In this document: piece after piece, positions 8,672 through 16,561 of the stretch
Layout of the letters: each line of letters opens with the position of its first letter
Numbering within the stretch: the stretch's first letter is position 1
Assembly: GCA_003242645.1 (NCBI GenBank)
Contig: QGVC01000003.1
Location: forward strand, 1-34,347
DNA: 34,347 nt
Direction of reading: 5' to 3'
Origin: Pseudomonadota bacterium
Lineage (GTDB): Bacteria > Pseudomonadota > Alphaproteobacteria > Rhizobiales > Hyphomicrobiaceae
Notes under the pieces: model-generated
Told to the model about the DNA's origin: nothing
Databases searched by the model: none
The model's input: only the letters and a program-made list of their open reading frames with translations
Translations under genes and position numbers: made by a program

Positions 8672-10504
8672 ATGTCGCAGCCGTACGCCGAAGCATTAAG
8701 CTGGGTGCCGAAGTCGCGCGACCTGGCGATGACGCTCGCGCGTGCGTTGGACTATGCCAAGAGCCAGTCCCACCGCACAGTCACCTTGGAACATTTGCTC
8801 CTCGCTCTGATTACGGACAAGGACGCAGCCAACGTCTTGCGCGCCTGCCAAGTCGACCTCGATCGGCTGACAGGAGATGTCTCCAGCTACCTTGCAGAAT
8901 CGGTTGAGCGCTTATCGCCAGGTGAACCGTCTGACCCGGCAGCTGCCCCGGAGCTGATCCGCATCGTGGAGTATGCCGCAGCCGCGGCCAGGCAAAGTCG
9001 ACGCCGGGAGGTGAACGGTGCCATCGTCCTCGCAGCGATCGTTGGGGATGGCCAAAGCGCAGCGGCAAGCATGCTGCGCGATCAGGGACTGACGTTTGAC
9101 GAGGCGATAAAGGCTCTGCAAAGGGCAAATGCAGCGGCACGCGGTGGAGGGCAGTCGCCGACTCAACCAGCGCCAGAGCCTGGACAGCAAGGAGGGCCCT
9201 CGCAGCAGTCGGGGACCGTCTCGTCAGGCCCTCAAGTGGAAGCTTCACCGCCGCGCTCTGGGACCGAGGGGCAAATTTCGCAGGGGTCATCTTCCGCCCA
9301 CGATCAGCGGAATGCCCAAACGGGCTCAACAATTGAGAATATTCTCGCTGCGGCGCGGCGGCGCGTTGCGGCCGGGATGAATGGTGCACGTCAGCCTAGT
9401 GAGAGTCCGGCTGCGCCGGATTCCGTCCGCGCCGCTGGAACTCGAGATTTTTCGGACAGCCACTATCCAAATTATCAGCCGCATCCCGCTGCTCGTCCGG
9501 GTGCCGATGTTGAGCCTGGTCCGCAGCCCAGCGCAGAGCTGGAGAGCTTGCCTCGCAACATGCCACGGTCTGACTCCGGCGGGCATGGTCGTGATGCCCC
9601 GCCGATGGGCCCCTCCGTTCCACATGGGGTGCAACCTTACCCCTCGCATGGCTCGGATCACCTCGGAGGCTCATATACGGTTCCCCAAGGTTCCGATCCG
9701 CGCGGGCCGTCTCCTGCGCCAAGGCTCGACTGGCCCCGTCATGCTTCAGTGGACGGGTACCATTGGCCGCAAGCTCCGCGCGACCCTGGCGCGAGACGAC
9801 CTCCGCCACCACCTCCCATGGCTCAGCAGCCCGCGCAGGGTGCTCCGCGAGCACACCCCGCTCCTCCGCCTCATTCTCCAAGAGAGGCGTCCTGGTCTGC
9901 TTCCGCGCCACCACCTCCTCCGAAGGCAGCCTTCGGCAATGAGATGTCTGCCGGCGTGGAAGTCTTCGTTGGCCAGCTGGCCGAGAACATCCCGCGCCGA
10001 ATGACCGCTCTTGTGCCGGAGCTTGTCGAGGTCAGGGTTCCCAAGGCGCAAGTAAGAGCGCTCGCCGAACGCCTTCAGGGGTCAGGCACTGCCTATCGGC
10101 ACGATGTCGTTGTGACGAAAGCGATGTCCGTGCGGTTGCGCGCGCCGGAGGGCGGCTTCTGGATCGAAACGGCTTCCCCGGAGACCCAGTGGATCGAGAA
10201 CACCCTCGGTCTTCTGTCGGATGACTACGCAAGCTGGCGCTGGATCGTAACGCCGCAGCGCCCTGGCAAGGCCCGGCTACAACTCATCGTTTCTGCCCGC
10301 ACGGTCGGTGCGGATGGGTTGGCAGCTGAGACGGCGCTGCCTGACCAGGTCATCGAAGTGAAAGTCCGGACCAACTACCAGAAGGTGGCGATCCAGTGGG
10401 GCGGCTGGATTGCGGCGGCCGGGCTGGGCGCAATTCTGGCCCGATTCGGCGAGGGAATTTGGGACTTCGGCAGCGCGCTGCTGACGCAGATTGGTTTGAT
10501 CTGA
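8672..10504 (+). CDS. Clp N-domain protein with proline-rich linker and C-terminal membrane segment
   Basis: The 610-residue protein has three parts. Residues 1-150 hold two Clp-N-type repeats (TVTLEHLLLALITDKDA and EVNGAIVLAAIVGDGQSAA). In ClpA/ClpB this helical domain recruits substrates or adaptors. Residues about 157-423 are low-complexity, rich in Pro, Gly, Ser and Gln. Residues 424-568 form a mostly beta-predicted domain (SVRLRAPEGGFWIETASPE, RWIVTPQRPGKARLQL). A single hydrophobic helix follows around 576-592, close to the C terminus. No AAA+ ATPase motif is present, so it is not a Clp unfoldase. Start ATG 8672 has GGAAGGGGAG upstream and is preferred over ATG 8615. It lies between engB and argB on the opposite strand. 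Function unknown; a membrane-anchored adaptor is one possibility. Confidence 0.85.
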   Translation: MSQPYAEALSWVPKSRDLAMTLARALDYAKSQSHRTVTLEHLLLALITDKDAANVLRACQVDLDRLTGDVSSYLAESVERLSPGEPSDPAAAPELIRIVEYAAAAARQSRRREVNGAIVLAAIVGDGQSAAASMLRDQGLTFDEAIKALQRANAAARGGGQSPTQPAPEPGQQGGPSQQSGTVSSGPQVEASPPRSGTEGQISQGSSSAHDQRNAQTGSTIENILAAARRRVAAGMNGARQPSESPAAPDSVRAAGTRDFSDSHYPNYQPHPAARPGADVEPGPQPSAELESLPRNMPRSDSGGHGRDAPPMGPSVPHGVQPYPSHGSDHLGGSYTVPQGSDPRGPSPAPRLDWPRHASVDGYHWPQAPRDPGARRPPPPPPMAQQPAQGAPRAHPAPPPHSPREASWSASAPPPPPKAAFGNEMSAGVEVFVGQLAENIPRRMTALVPELVEVRVPKAQVRALAERLQGSGTAYRHDVVVTKAMSVRLRAPEGGFWIETASPETQWIENTLGLLSDDYASWRWIVTPQRPGKARLQLIVSARTVGADGLAAETALPDQVIEVKVRTNYQKVAIQWGGWIAAAGLGAILARFGEGIWDFGSALLTQIGLI

Positions 10505-10513
10505 CGGCCGATC

Positions 10514-11206
10514 TCAGGCCGCGCGGGTCGTCTGATACAATTCGGCGATCGTTGCCCGCAATAGATCGATCCCCATACCTTTCGTCGCCGAAGTGACGAT
10601 AATGTCCGGATGGGCAGCCGTATGAGAAGCGATAGCGGCGCGAGTGGCGCTAACCACGGCTTCCAGTTGGCTGCGGTTCGGCTTATCCGCTTTGGTCAGA
10701 ACGATCTGATAGGAGACAGCGGCTCCATCGAGAAGCTGCATGATTTCGCGATCCGGCGGCTTGATCCCGTGCCGTGAATCGATCAGCAGGAAAACACGCA
10801 TCAGGGTGGGGCGGCCACTGAGATACGCCCGCACGAGCTCTATCCAGGCTTTGACCTTTTGCTTGGGAGCCTGCGCGAAGCCGTAGCCCGGCAAATCGAC
10901 GATGTAGAGCGGCACATCTGCTGTGGCGAAGAAATTCAGTTCCTGGGTGCGTCCGGGTGTGCTCGACGTGCGAGCCAGACCGTGCTGGCCGACAACCGCG
11001 TTGATGAGACTGGACTTTCCGACGTTGGAGCGGCCTGCGAACGCTATTTCGGGCCGGTCTGCTTCAGGCAGAAACTCCAACGCTGGCACGCCACGTACGA
11101 AGACCCATGGACGGCCGAACAGAGCAGCCCCGGCTGCGATCCAATCGGGGCTCGCTGCCTCAGTCTCGCTCGTCACAACTGGTGTTTTGTGCCGCGGGGG
11201 CCCCAT
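10514..11206 (-). CDS. engB: Ribosome biogenesis GTPase EngB (YihA/YsxC)
   Basis: This is an essential circularly ordinary Era-like GTPase that assists 50S subunit assembly. The 230-residue protein shows G1 [11 protein letters not shown], the G2 region [10 protein letters not shown]3 [10 protein letters not shown]4 LTKADKP and G5 TSATKG. The family-typical [13 protein letters not shown] and [13 protein letters not shown] stretches are also present. The start has a near-ideal AGGAGG site about 5 bases upstream, and only 22 bases separate it from the yidC stop, so the two form an operon. The gene ends about 10 bases from the end of the plus-strand Clp-N gene. Confidence 0.96.
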   Translation of the reverse strand: MGPPRHKTPVVTSETEAASPDWIAAGAALFGRPWVFVRGVPALEFLPEADRPEIAFAGRSNVGKSSLINAVVGQHGLARTSSTPGRTQELNFFATADVPLYIVDLPGYGFAQAPKQKVKAWIELVRAYLSGRPTLMRVFLLIDSRHGIKPPDREIMQLLDGAAVSYQIVLTKADKPNRSQLEAVVSATRAAIASHTAAHPDIIVTSATKGMGIDLLRATIAELYQTTRAA

Positions 11207-11228
11207 CGTTGCCTCCTACGGCTAACCG

Positions 11229-13223
11229 CTACCCTTTAGCTTTGCGCGCGACCTGGGTTGGCTCTGCGCTTTCACCTTCAGCGGCTGAGTTGCTGGTCGC
11301 TTCCGAGATGTTGGCCGGCTGCGTCGACTCTGCTTGCTTGGGTGCCGCTTGAGGCTGCTTGTCCTTGTCCTTTCCCGTTGGCCCAGACTTTGCCGATTGG
11401 GCGTTAACGGACTTCTTGCCCGTGACGAGCTTGATGATAGGTGCGAAATTCCGTTTCAGATTGTCCGCAATGGGCACCTCGACGCCTTGGCGCTTCATGA
11501 TCACCCATTGCTGAGCCAGCGACAGCACGTTGTTCCACGCCCAGTAGATGACAAGTCCGGCCGGGAAGGCTGCCAGCAGGAAGGTGAACAACACCGGCAT
11601 CCAGTTGAAGATCTTCTGCTGAATGGGGTCCGGCTGCTGCGGATTGAGCTGCATTTGCAGCCACATCGTAATGCCCATGATAACGGGCCAAGCACCGATT
11701 TGTAGGAACTCGGGCACCCCAAACGGCAGGAGACCGAACAGGTTAAAGATCGAGGTTGGGTCGGGCGCGGAAAGATCCTTGATCCAGCCGAAGAACGGCG
11801 CATGGCGCATGTCGATGCTGACGAACAGCACCTTGTACAGCGCGAAGAACACCGGGATCTGGATCAGGATCGGCAGGCAGCCGGCCAGCGGATTGATCTT
11901 TTCCTTCTGATAGAGCGCCATCAGCTCCTGCTGTTGACGCATGCGGTCATCCTTGTAGCGGTCCCGGATGCGCTCCATCTCGGGCTGCAGCTTCTTCATC
12001 TTCGCCATGGACTCGTAGGACTTGTTGGCGAGTGGGAAGAAGGCTGCTTTTACAACAACGGTGACCGCTAGGATGGCCAATCCAAAGTTGCCAAGCAGGC
12101 CGTAGAACCAGTTGATGAGGTAGTAGAGCGGCTTGGTGATAAAGTAGAACCAGCCCCAATCGATCAGCAGATCGAACTGCTTGATGTTGAAGGTATCAGC
12201 ATAATTCTGCACCGTGCCGACTTCGCGTGCGCCGGCGAACAGCATGCCTTCGACGCTCGATTGGCCGCCAGCCGGGACGACAGTTGCCGGGAGCATATAG
12301 TCGGCCTGATAGAACTCCGGCTGCCCTGCACTCGCAGGTCGGCCGATCATCCTGGCATTGTAGGCGGTGTTCTGGTTGGGGATGAGCGTGGCAGCCCAGT
12401 ACTTGTCGGTGATCCCGAGCCAGCCACCCTTGGCGTCATTGACGGTGGCGCCGCCGTCGGTTTTCAACGCATCCGAATATGTGATTTCGTGCAATCCGGC
12501 ATCGCCGAGCACGCCGATCAAGCCTTCGTGCAAGATGAAGAAACCCTGCACCACCGGCGTGCCCTCCCGCCGCAGCCTGGCGTAGGGATAGAGGGTGACG
12601 TCCGCCCCGGTCCTGTTCTCGACCGAGTCCGTCACCTTGAACATGTACCGGTCGTCGACCGAGATCGTGCGGCGGAAGATCAGGCCCTGCTGATTATCCC
12701 AGACGAGGGTGACGGGATTGGTTGGGGTCAGCGGACCAGGCCGCTCCACCTGCCATACCGTATCCCGGCCCGGCAAAGCCAGGTTTGTACCTGCCGGGGC
12801 TACCCAACCGTGCTCAGCGAAGTAGGCATTCGGCCCGTCTGCTGGCGAGAGCAGCACGATGTTTGGACTATTGGGATCGACAGTCTCCCGGTAGCGCTTC
12901 AGGATGAGGTCGTCGATGCGTCCACCCTTGAGCGCGATCGAGCCCCGGACCGATGGCGTGTCGATTGCAACGCGCGGGGATGCTGCGAGGGCTGACTCAC
13001 GAGTGGCAGCAACTGGGGGTGCCGAGGGCGCCCCTGTTCCCGGTGCGGAGGGCGCAGCGGCATCGGGGGACGCGCCCGGTGATGGGACGGTATCGGTCGG
13101 CGCCGGCTGAGCCTGCTCCCGATGAGGCTGGGGTGGGCCAACCAGAAGCTGCCAGCCCAAGAGGACCGCGATGGACAGGATAATCGCGATCAGCAGGTTC
13201 TTCTGTGTATCGGGCTGTTGCAT
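11229..13223 (-). CDS. yidC: Membrane protein insertase YidC
   Basis: YidC inserts and folds inner membrane proteins, alone or with SecYEG. The 664-residue protein begins with one anchor helix (about residues 8-26). A Pro/Ala-rich segment and a large periplasmic P1 beta domain follow (about 80-360). The conserved five-helix core includes NWFYGLLGNFGLAILAVTV, the cytoplasmic hairpin KMKKLQPEMERIRDRYKDD, PLAGCLPILIQIPVFFALY and NWMPVLFTFLLAAFPAGLVIYW. The C-terminal tail is long and charged (Lys/Gln/Ala-rich, about 70 residues) and may contact the ribosome. The length is greater than in E. coli but usual for alphaproteobacteria. It lies between rnpA and engB; no yidD gene is seen between rnpA and yidC. 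Confidence 0.97.
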   Translation of the reverse strand: MQQPDTQKNLLIAIILSIAVLLGWQLLVGPPQPHREQAQPAPTDTVPSPGASPDAAAPSAPGTGAPSAPPVAATRESALAASPRVAIDTPSVRGSIALKGGRIDDLILKRYRETVDPNSPNIVLLSPADGPNAYFAEHGWVAPAGTNLALPGRDTVWQVERPGPLTPTNPVTLVWDNQQGLIFRRTISVDDRYMFKVTDSVENRTGADVTLYPYARLRREGTPVVQGFFILHEGLIGVLGDAGLHEITYSDALKTDGGATVNDAKGGWLGITDKYWAATLIPNQNTAYNARMIGRPASAGQPEFYQADYMLPATVVPAGGQSSVEGMLFAGAREVGTVQNYADTFNIKQFDLLIDWGWFYFITKPLYYLINWFYGLLGNFGLAILAVTVVVKAAFFPLANKSYESMAKMKKLQPEMERIRDRYKDDRMRQQQELMALYQKEKINPLAGCLPILIQIPVFFALYKVLFVSIDMRHAPFFGWIKDLSAPDPTSIFNLFGLLPFGVPEFLQIGAWPVIMGITMWLQMQLNPQQPDPIQQKIFNWMPVLFTFLLAAFPAGLVIYWAWNNVLSLAQQWVIMKRQGVEVPIADNLKRNFAPIIKLVTGKKSVNAQSAKSGPTGKDKDKQPQAAPKQAESTQPANISEATSNSAAEGESAEPTQVARKAKG

Positions 13224-13321
13224 GGACCCTCGACTATGCCCTCAATCAATCGGCTCAGGCGTGTCTGCCGGCTTTTTGCGGCCAGGGAAAGAGGCAGCAG
13301 GTCGCGTCTGGCAGAATCTCG

Positions 13322-13705
13322 CTATCGCCGCCGCTTGGCTCGAGTCGTGCGGTGGATGCGCGAGAGTGCCTGTGCTAAGTCCGCCTTGAGCTCTGCGTAT
13401 GGCCGGACGGCGGCATCGTTCCGAGCTATAATGACGTAATCGTACCCCGGGCGTGCAAGCTCTATGAGTTCCCTGGTCGCAGCCTTGAGACGCCGCCGAA
13501 GGCGGTTGCGCACGACGGCTTTGCCAATCTTCTTGCTTACGGTGTAGCCAAATCGGGCGCCTTGCACCTCCTCTCCCGCCAACGAGTCGCGATCCCGCGC
13601 TTTTGCTTCGAGCACAAGAGTTGGTGTGCTCCATCTCAGGCCGCCTCTCACTCGGAGGAACTCCGCCCGCCGTTTGAGTGTCGTCAGCCCCACGGCCCGC
13701 ACCAT
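13322..13705 (-). CDS. rnpA: Ribonuclease P protein component
   Basis: RnpA is the basic protein subunit that helps RNase P RNA bind and cleave pre-tRNA 5' leaders. The 127-residue protein has the diagnostic RNR motif region (VVRNRLRRRLKAATREL), preceded by FGYTVSKKIGKA. The N-terminal LKRRAEFLRVR and the late DYVIIARNDAA stretch also fit the family. It follows rpmH by about 40 bp and precedes yidC by about 100 bp on the same strand. The ATG lacks a strong ribosome site; a GTG a few codons later is an alternative. Confidence 0.95.
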   Translation of the reverse strand: MVRAVGLTTLKRRAEFLRVRGGLRWSTPTLVLEAKARDRDSLAGEEVQGARFGYTVSKKIGKAVVRNRLRRRLKAATRELIELARPGYDYVIIARNDAAVRPYAELKADLAQALSRIHRTTRAKRRR

Positions 13706-13744
13706 CTTAGGGCTGAGACATGCCGCTCGCGGCGGCCCTCACCA

Positions 13745-13879
13745 TCAGGCGGAGAGGCGCTTGCGGCCCTTGGCCCTCCGGCGCGCGATAACCTTGGCGC
13801 CCCCGGCCGTGCGCATGCGCGCGCGAAAACCGTGGCGACGCTTACGAACCAGGCGGCTCGGCTGGTAGGTGCGTTTCAC
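13745..13879 (-). CDS. rpmH: 50S ribosomal protein L34
   Basis: Reading the minus strand from GTG (complement of 13877-13879) gives a 44-residue, very basic protein. It begins [18 protein letters not shown], passes through [13 protein letters not shown], and ends GRKRLSA before TGA. This is the full L34 sequence pattern and usual length, part of the large ribosomal subunit. The start is GTG with GGAGAG about 6 bases upstream. It is the first gene of the rpmH-rnpA-yidC-engB block and is preceded by a good promoter about 130 bases upstream. Confidence 0.97.
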   Translation of the reverse strand: MKRTYQPSRLVRKRRHGFRARMRTAGGAKVIARRRAKGRKRLSA

Positions 13880-14289
13880 GTTCTCTCTCCGTATGGCAGT
13901 CGATCACGGGCTGGCCGAGCGGAGAGACCCGAACGGCTCACCACGTGCAGGTCACCCGAGCGATCACGGTTTCAGCTGCCCTCGTGATGCTTGGATAGAA
14001 GACGGCGTGCTTATAGGCGGCACCTCGCAGCAAGTCAATTCGGCCGCGGGGCGTCGATCTCTTCACCTCGAGGCTTCTTTACGCAGGATTCACGCGATCT
14101 TGAACCTTCCGTTCTTTTCAGTCGGCGCGCCGACGCGCTTTATGCAGTCGGAAGAGTAGGCCCGAAGGGTAAAGCCGGCGGATGTGGCGTATCCCCGACG
14201 GTTGCCGAGAGCTGCAGGGGTAAAGGCATTCAGCTGCCGATTCCGGCTGCGCACCCCACATTCAGTCCATAGTCACTGGCGGCAAATTC
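13880..14289. other. Divergent intergenic region between rpmH and the TVP38-like gene
   Basis: This 410-bp stretch holds the rpmH promoter (annotated separately) and a roughly 125-nt rpmH leader. The leader contains GATCACGG-type repeats at about 13901-13908 and 13961-13968. I see no convincing gene in it. Confidence 0.5.
14010..14038 (-). promoter_or_regulatory. Sigma-70-type promoter of the rpmH-rnpA-yidC-engB operon
   Basis: On the minus strand, TTGACT (complement of 14033-14038) and TATAAG (complement of 14010-14015) are separated by exactly 17 bases. This is close to the vegetative consensus, as expected for a ribosomal protein operon. Transcription would start near 14003, about 125 bases before the rpmH start. 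Confidence 0.65.
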
Positions 14290-15072
14290 ATGACGCAAAC
14301 GCCTGAACAGTCGCGATCGACGGCTCGCCGTCTGGTGCCGCTTGCGTTGCTGGTGGCAGCCACGGTCTTGGCCTATGGGCTGGGGTGGCACAAGCTTCTG
14401 AGTTTCGAGACGATCGGTCTTCATTACGAGGCGCTACGCAGCTTTATCGGAGCCCACATCGTCACGGCGGTGCTCCTCTATGTCATGATCTACGTTGCAG
14501 TGGTGGCGCTCTCGCTGCCGGGTGGGCTGGTCATGACTGTTTCGGGAGGGCTGCTGTTCGGCTGGCAGCTTGCCTTTCTGGCCACCGTCGTAGCCGCCAC
14601 AATCGGCGCGACCATCATCTTTCTCATCGCGAGAACGTCCGTCGGAAGGCCTCTCGTCGCGAAGATGGGCCCATGGGTCGAAAGGCTCAGCCAAGGGTTT
14701 CGGGAAAACGCGCTGAGCTACATGCTCTTCTTGCGCCTTGTGCCGCTCTTTCCATTCTTCATCGTAAATCTGGTGCCGGCTTTACTCAACGTTCCTCTGA
14801 AGACTTTTGTGGTCGGAACGTTCTTCGGGATCATGCCAGCCACGCTGGCGTTTTCTGTGGCCGGCTCGGGGCTTGGAAGTGTCATAGAGGCGCAGAATCA
14901 GCTCTACAAAGCTTGTCTGGAAACGGCTGATGAGAAGAACCAATGCGCATATGCTGTCGACGCTGGCGCACTCATCACGCCGGAGCTCATCGCTGCATTC
15001 GTGCTCCTCGGCATAGTGGCGCTCATCCCGGTGGCAGTGAAGAAGTGGAACAAGCGGCATGCTGAAAAGTAG
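14290..15072 (+). CDS. TVP38/TMEM64-type membrane protein (VTT domain)
   Basis: The 260-residue protein belongs to the DedA/TVP38 (VTT or SNARE-associated) superfamily. These are membrane proteins thought to act in lipid scrambling or membrane homeostasis. Hydrophobic segments lie at about 14-32, 55-75, 80-112, 140-165, 170-195 and 235-253. The signature glycine pattern is in LPGGLVMTVSGGLLFG, followed by ATIGATIIFLIAR and the re-entrant-type FLRLVPLFPFFIVNLVP. The next gene starts inside its last codons (14-bp overlap). Precise substrate unknown. Confidence 0.88.
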   Translation: MTQTPEQSRSTARRLVPLALLVAATVLAYGLGWHKLLSFETIGLHYEALRSFIGAHIVTAVLLYVMIYVAVVALSLPGGLVMTVSGGLLFGWQLAFLATVVAATIGATIIFLIARTSVGRPLVAKMGPWVERLSQGFRENALSYMLFLRLVPLFPFFIVNLVPALLNVPLKTFVVGTFFGIMPATLAFSVAGSGLGSVIEAQNQLYKACLETADEKNQCAYAVDAGALITPELIAAFVLLGIVALIPVAVKKWNKRHAEK

Positions 15073-16543
15073 GAGCGGAGCTGGCAGCGGGGCACCGGTT
15101 GTGCTCTCGGCCAGCAGCAGCGATGTGATCACTGCCGACTTATGCGTGATTGGTGCGGGATCGGGTGGATTGTCCGTAGCAGCTGCCGGCGCTGCACTGG
15201 GCCGGAGTGTCGTGCTCATCGAGAAGCACAAGATGGGCGGAGACTGCCTCAACTACGGCTGTGTGCCCTCGAAGGCGTTGCTCGCCGTGGCGAAGCGCGC
15301 GCACATCATGCGCACCAGCGAGAGCTTCGGTATCGAGGCTGTCTCGCCAAGCGTTAATTGGCAAAGCGTCCGAGATCATATCCGTGGCGTCGTCGCGGAG
15401 ATCGCACCCAATGATTCCGTCGAGCGCTTCACCGGTCTCGGCGTACGCGTGATCCAGGCCAAAGCAAGGTTCGTTGACAAACGTACGGTCGAGGCGGGCG
15501 AGCATCGTGTCCGCGCGCGCCGATTCGTCATCGCTACAGGCTCGTCGCCGGTGGTGCCGCCAATCGCCGGTCTCGATGAGGTCCCGTTCTTTACGAATGA
15601 AACGATTTTCGACAACGCTTCCCACATTCCGCACCTCATCGTCATAGGCGGCGGTCCAATCGGTCTAGAGTTGGCGCAGGCCTACTTGCGGCTTGGCAGC
15701 CGCGTTACGGTCCTCGAAGCGGCAGCCGCTCTGCAATCGGAGGATCGCGAGCTCGCAACCCACGTTTTCAATGCCTTGCGCCAGGAAGGCCTGGATCTTC
15801 GGGAAAACGCGGTCGTCGAGCGAGTTGGGGGTCGCGAAGGTGAGATCCGCGTGACGATCAAGACGGGCTCAACCAGCGAAACGATCGACGGCACCCACTT
15901 ACTCGTTGCGACAGGGCGCCGTCCGAACGTCGCAGACCTCAACCTCGAGGCAGCCAAGGTCAAGTACGATCCTGGTTCCGGCATCAAGGTGAACCGAGGC
16001 CTCGTCACCTCGAACCGGCGAATTTTCGCCATCGGCGACTGCACCGGGGGGCCGCAATTCACGCATGTGGCCAACTACCACGCCGATATCGTGATCCGAC
16101 GCGCACTGTTCCGGCTGCCGGCAAAGGTTGATGAAAGGCTGATTCCGCGCGTGACGTTCACTGATCCTGAGCTCGCCTATGTCGGTCTTTCCGAGGAGGA
16201 GGCCCGCAGGACTAAGGGCGACGTGCGAGTGCTGCGCTGGCCGTATTCCGAAAACGACAGGGCTCAGGCTGAACGGGCCATCCGCGGTTTCGTTAAGGTG
16301 ATAACGGACAAGCGCGGGCGCATTCTGGGAGCAGGTATCGTCGGCGAGCAGGCGGGTGAGCTCATTCAGATGTGGTCGCTTGCGCTCTCCCGGAGGCTCA
16401 AGATCAAGGCCATGCTCGGCTGGGTTTCGCCCTATCCCACCCTTTCAGAGATCAACAAGCGTGCTGCTTTGCGTTATTATGCAACGATGGCTGGTAGCCC
16501 TCTTGTGCGTAGAGTAGTTTCGCTACTGGCCAAGCTCGGTTAG
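15059..16543 (+). CDS. FAD-dependent pyridine nucleotide-disulfide oxidoreductase-like protein
   Basis: The 494-residue protein resembles mercuric reductase and dihydrolipoamide dehydrogenase. FAD binding is seen in CVIGAGSGGLSVAAA. The redox pair is in GGDCLNYGCVPSKAL (CX4C). The NAD(P)H site is VIGGGPIGLELA, and the second FAD motif is IFAIGDCTGG. The dimerisation domain includes RVTFTDPELAYVGLSEEEA. The active-site His of the usual HxxPTxxE motif is replaced: the sequence reads VSPYPTLSEINKRAA, with Ser where His is expected. Lipoamide or mercury reduction is therefore doubtful and the substrate unknown. Overlap with the TVP38 gene indicates coupled expression and perhaps function at the membrane. 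Confidence 0.88.
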   Translation: MLKSRSGAGSGAPVVLSASSSDVITADLCVIGAGSGGLSVAAAGAALGRSVVLIEKHKMGGDCLNYGCVPSKALLAVAKRAHIMRTSESFGIEAVSPSVNWQSVRDHIRGVVAEIAPNDSVERFTGLGVRVIQAKARFVDKRTVEAGEHRVRARRFVIATGSSPVVPPIAGLDEVPFFTNETIFDNASHIPHLIVIGGGPIGLELAQAYLRLGSRVTVLEAAAALQSEDRELATHVFNALRQEGLDLRENAVVERVGGREGEIRVTIKTGSTSETIDGTHLLVATGRRPNVADLNLEAAKVKYDPGSGIKVNRGLVTSNRRIFAIGDCTGGPQFTHVANYHADIVIRRALFRLPAKVDERLIPRVTFTDPELAYVGLSEEEARRTKGDVRVLRWPYSENDRAQAERAIRGFVKVITDKRGRILGAGIVGEQAGELIQMWSLALSRRLKIKAMLGWVSPYPTLSEINKRAALRYYATMAGSPLVRRVVSLLAKLG

Positions 16544-16561
16544 CGAAGGCTCGAGGCGTGA

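Noticed and set aside
12261..12995. 244-residue plus-strand frame opposite yidC
   Set aside because: It lies wholly inside the strongly supported yidC gene on the other strand and has no recognisable motif.
13880..14289. Replication origin next to rpmH
   Set aside because: No cluster of DnaA boxes and no dnaA or dnaN gene is seen; alphaproteobacterial origins usually lie elsewhere.
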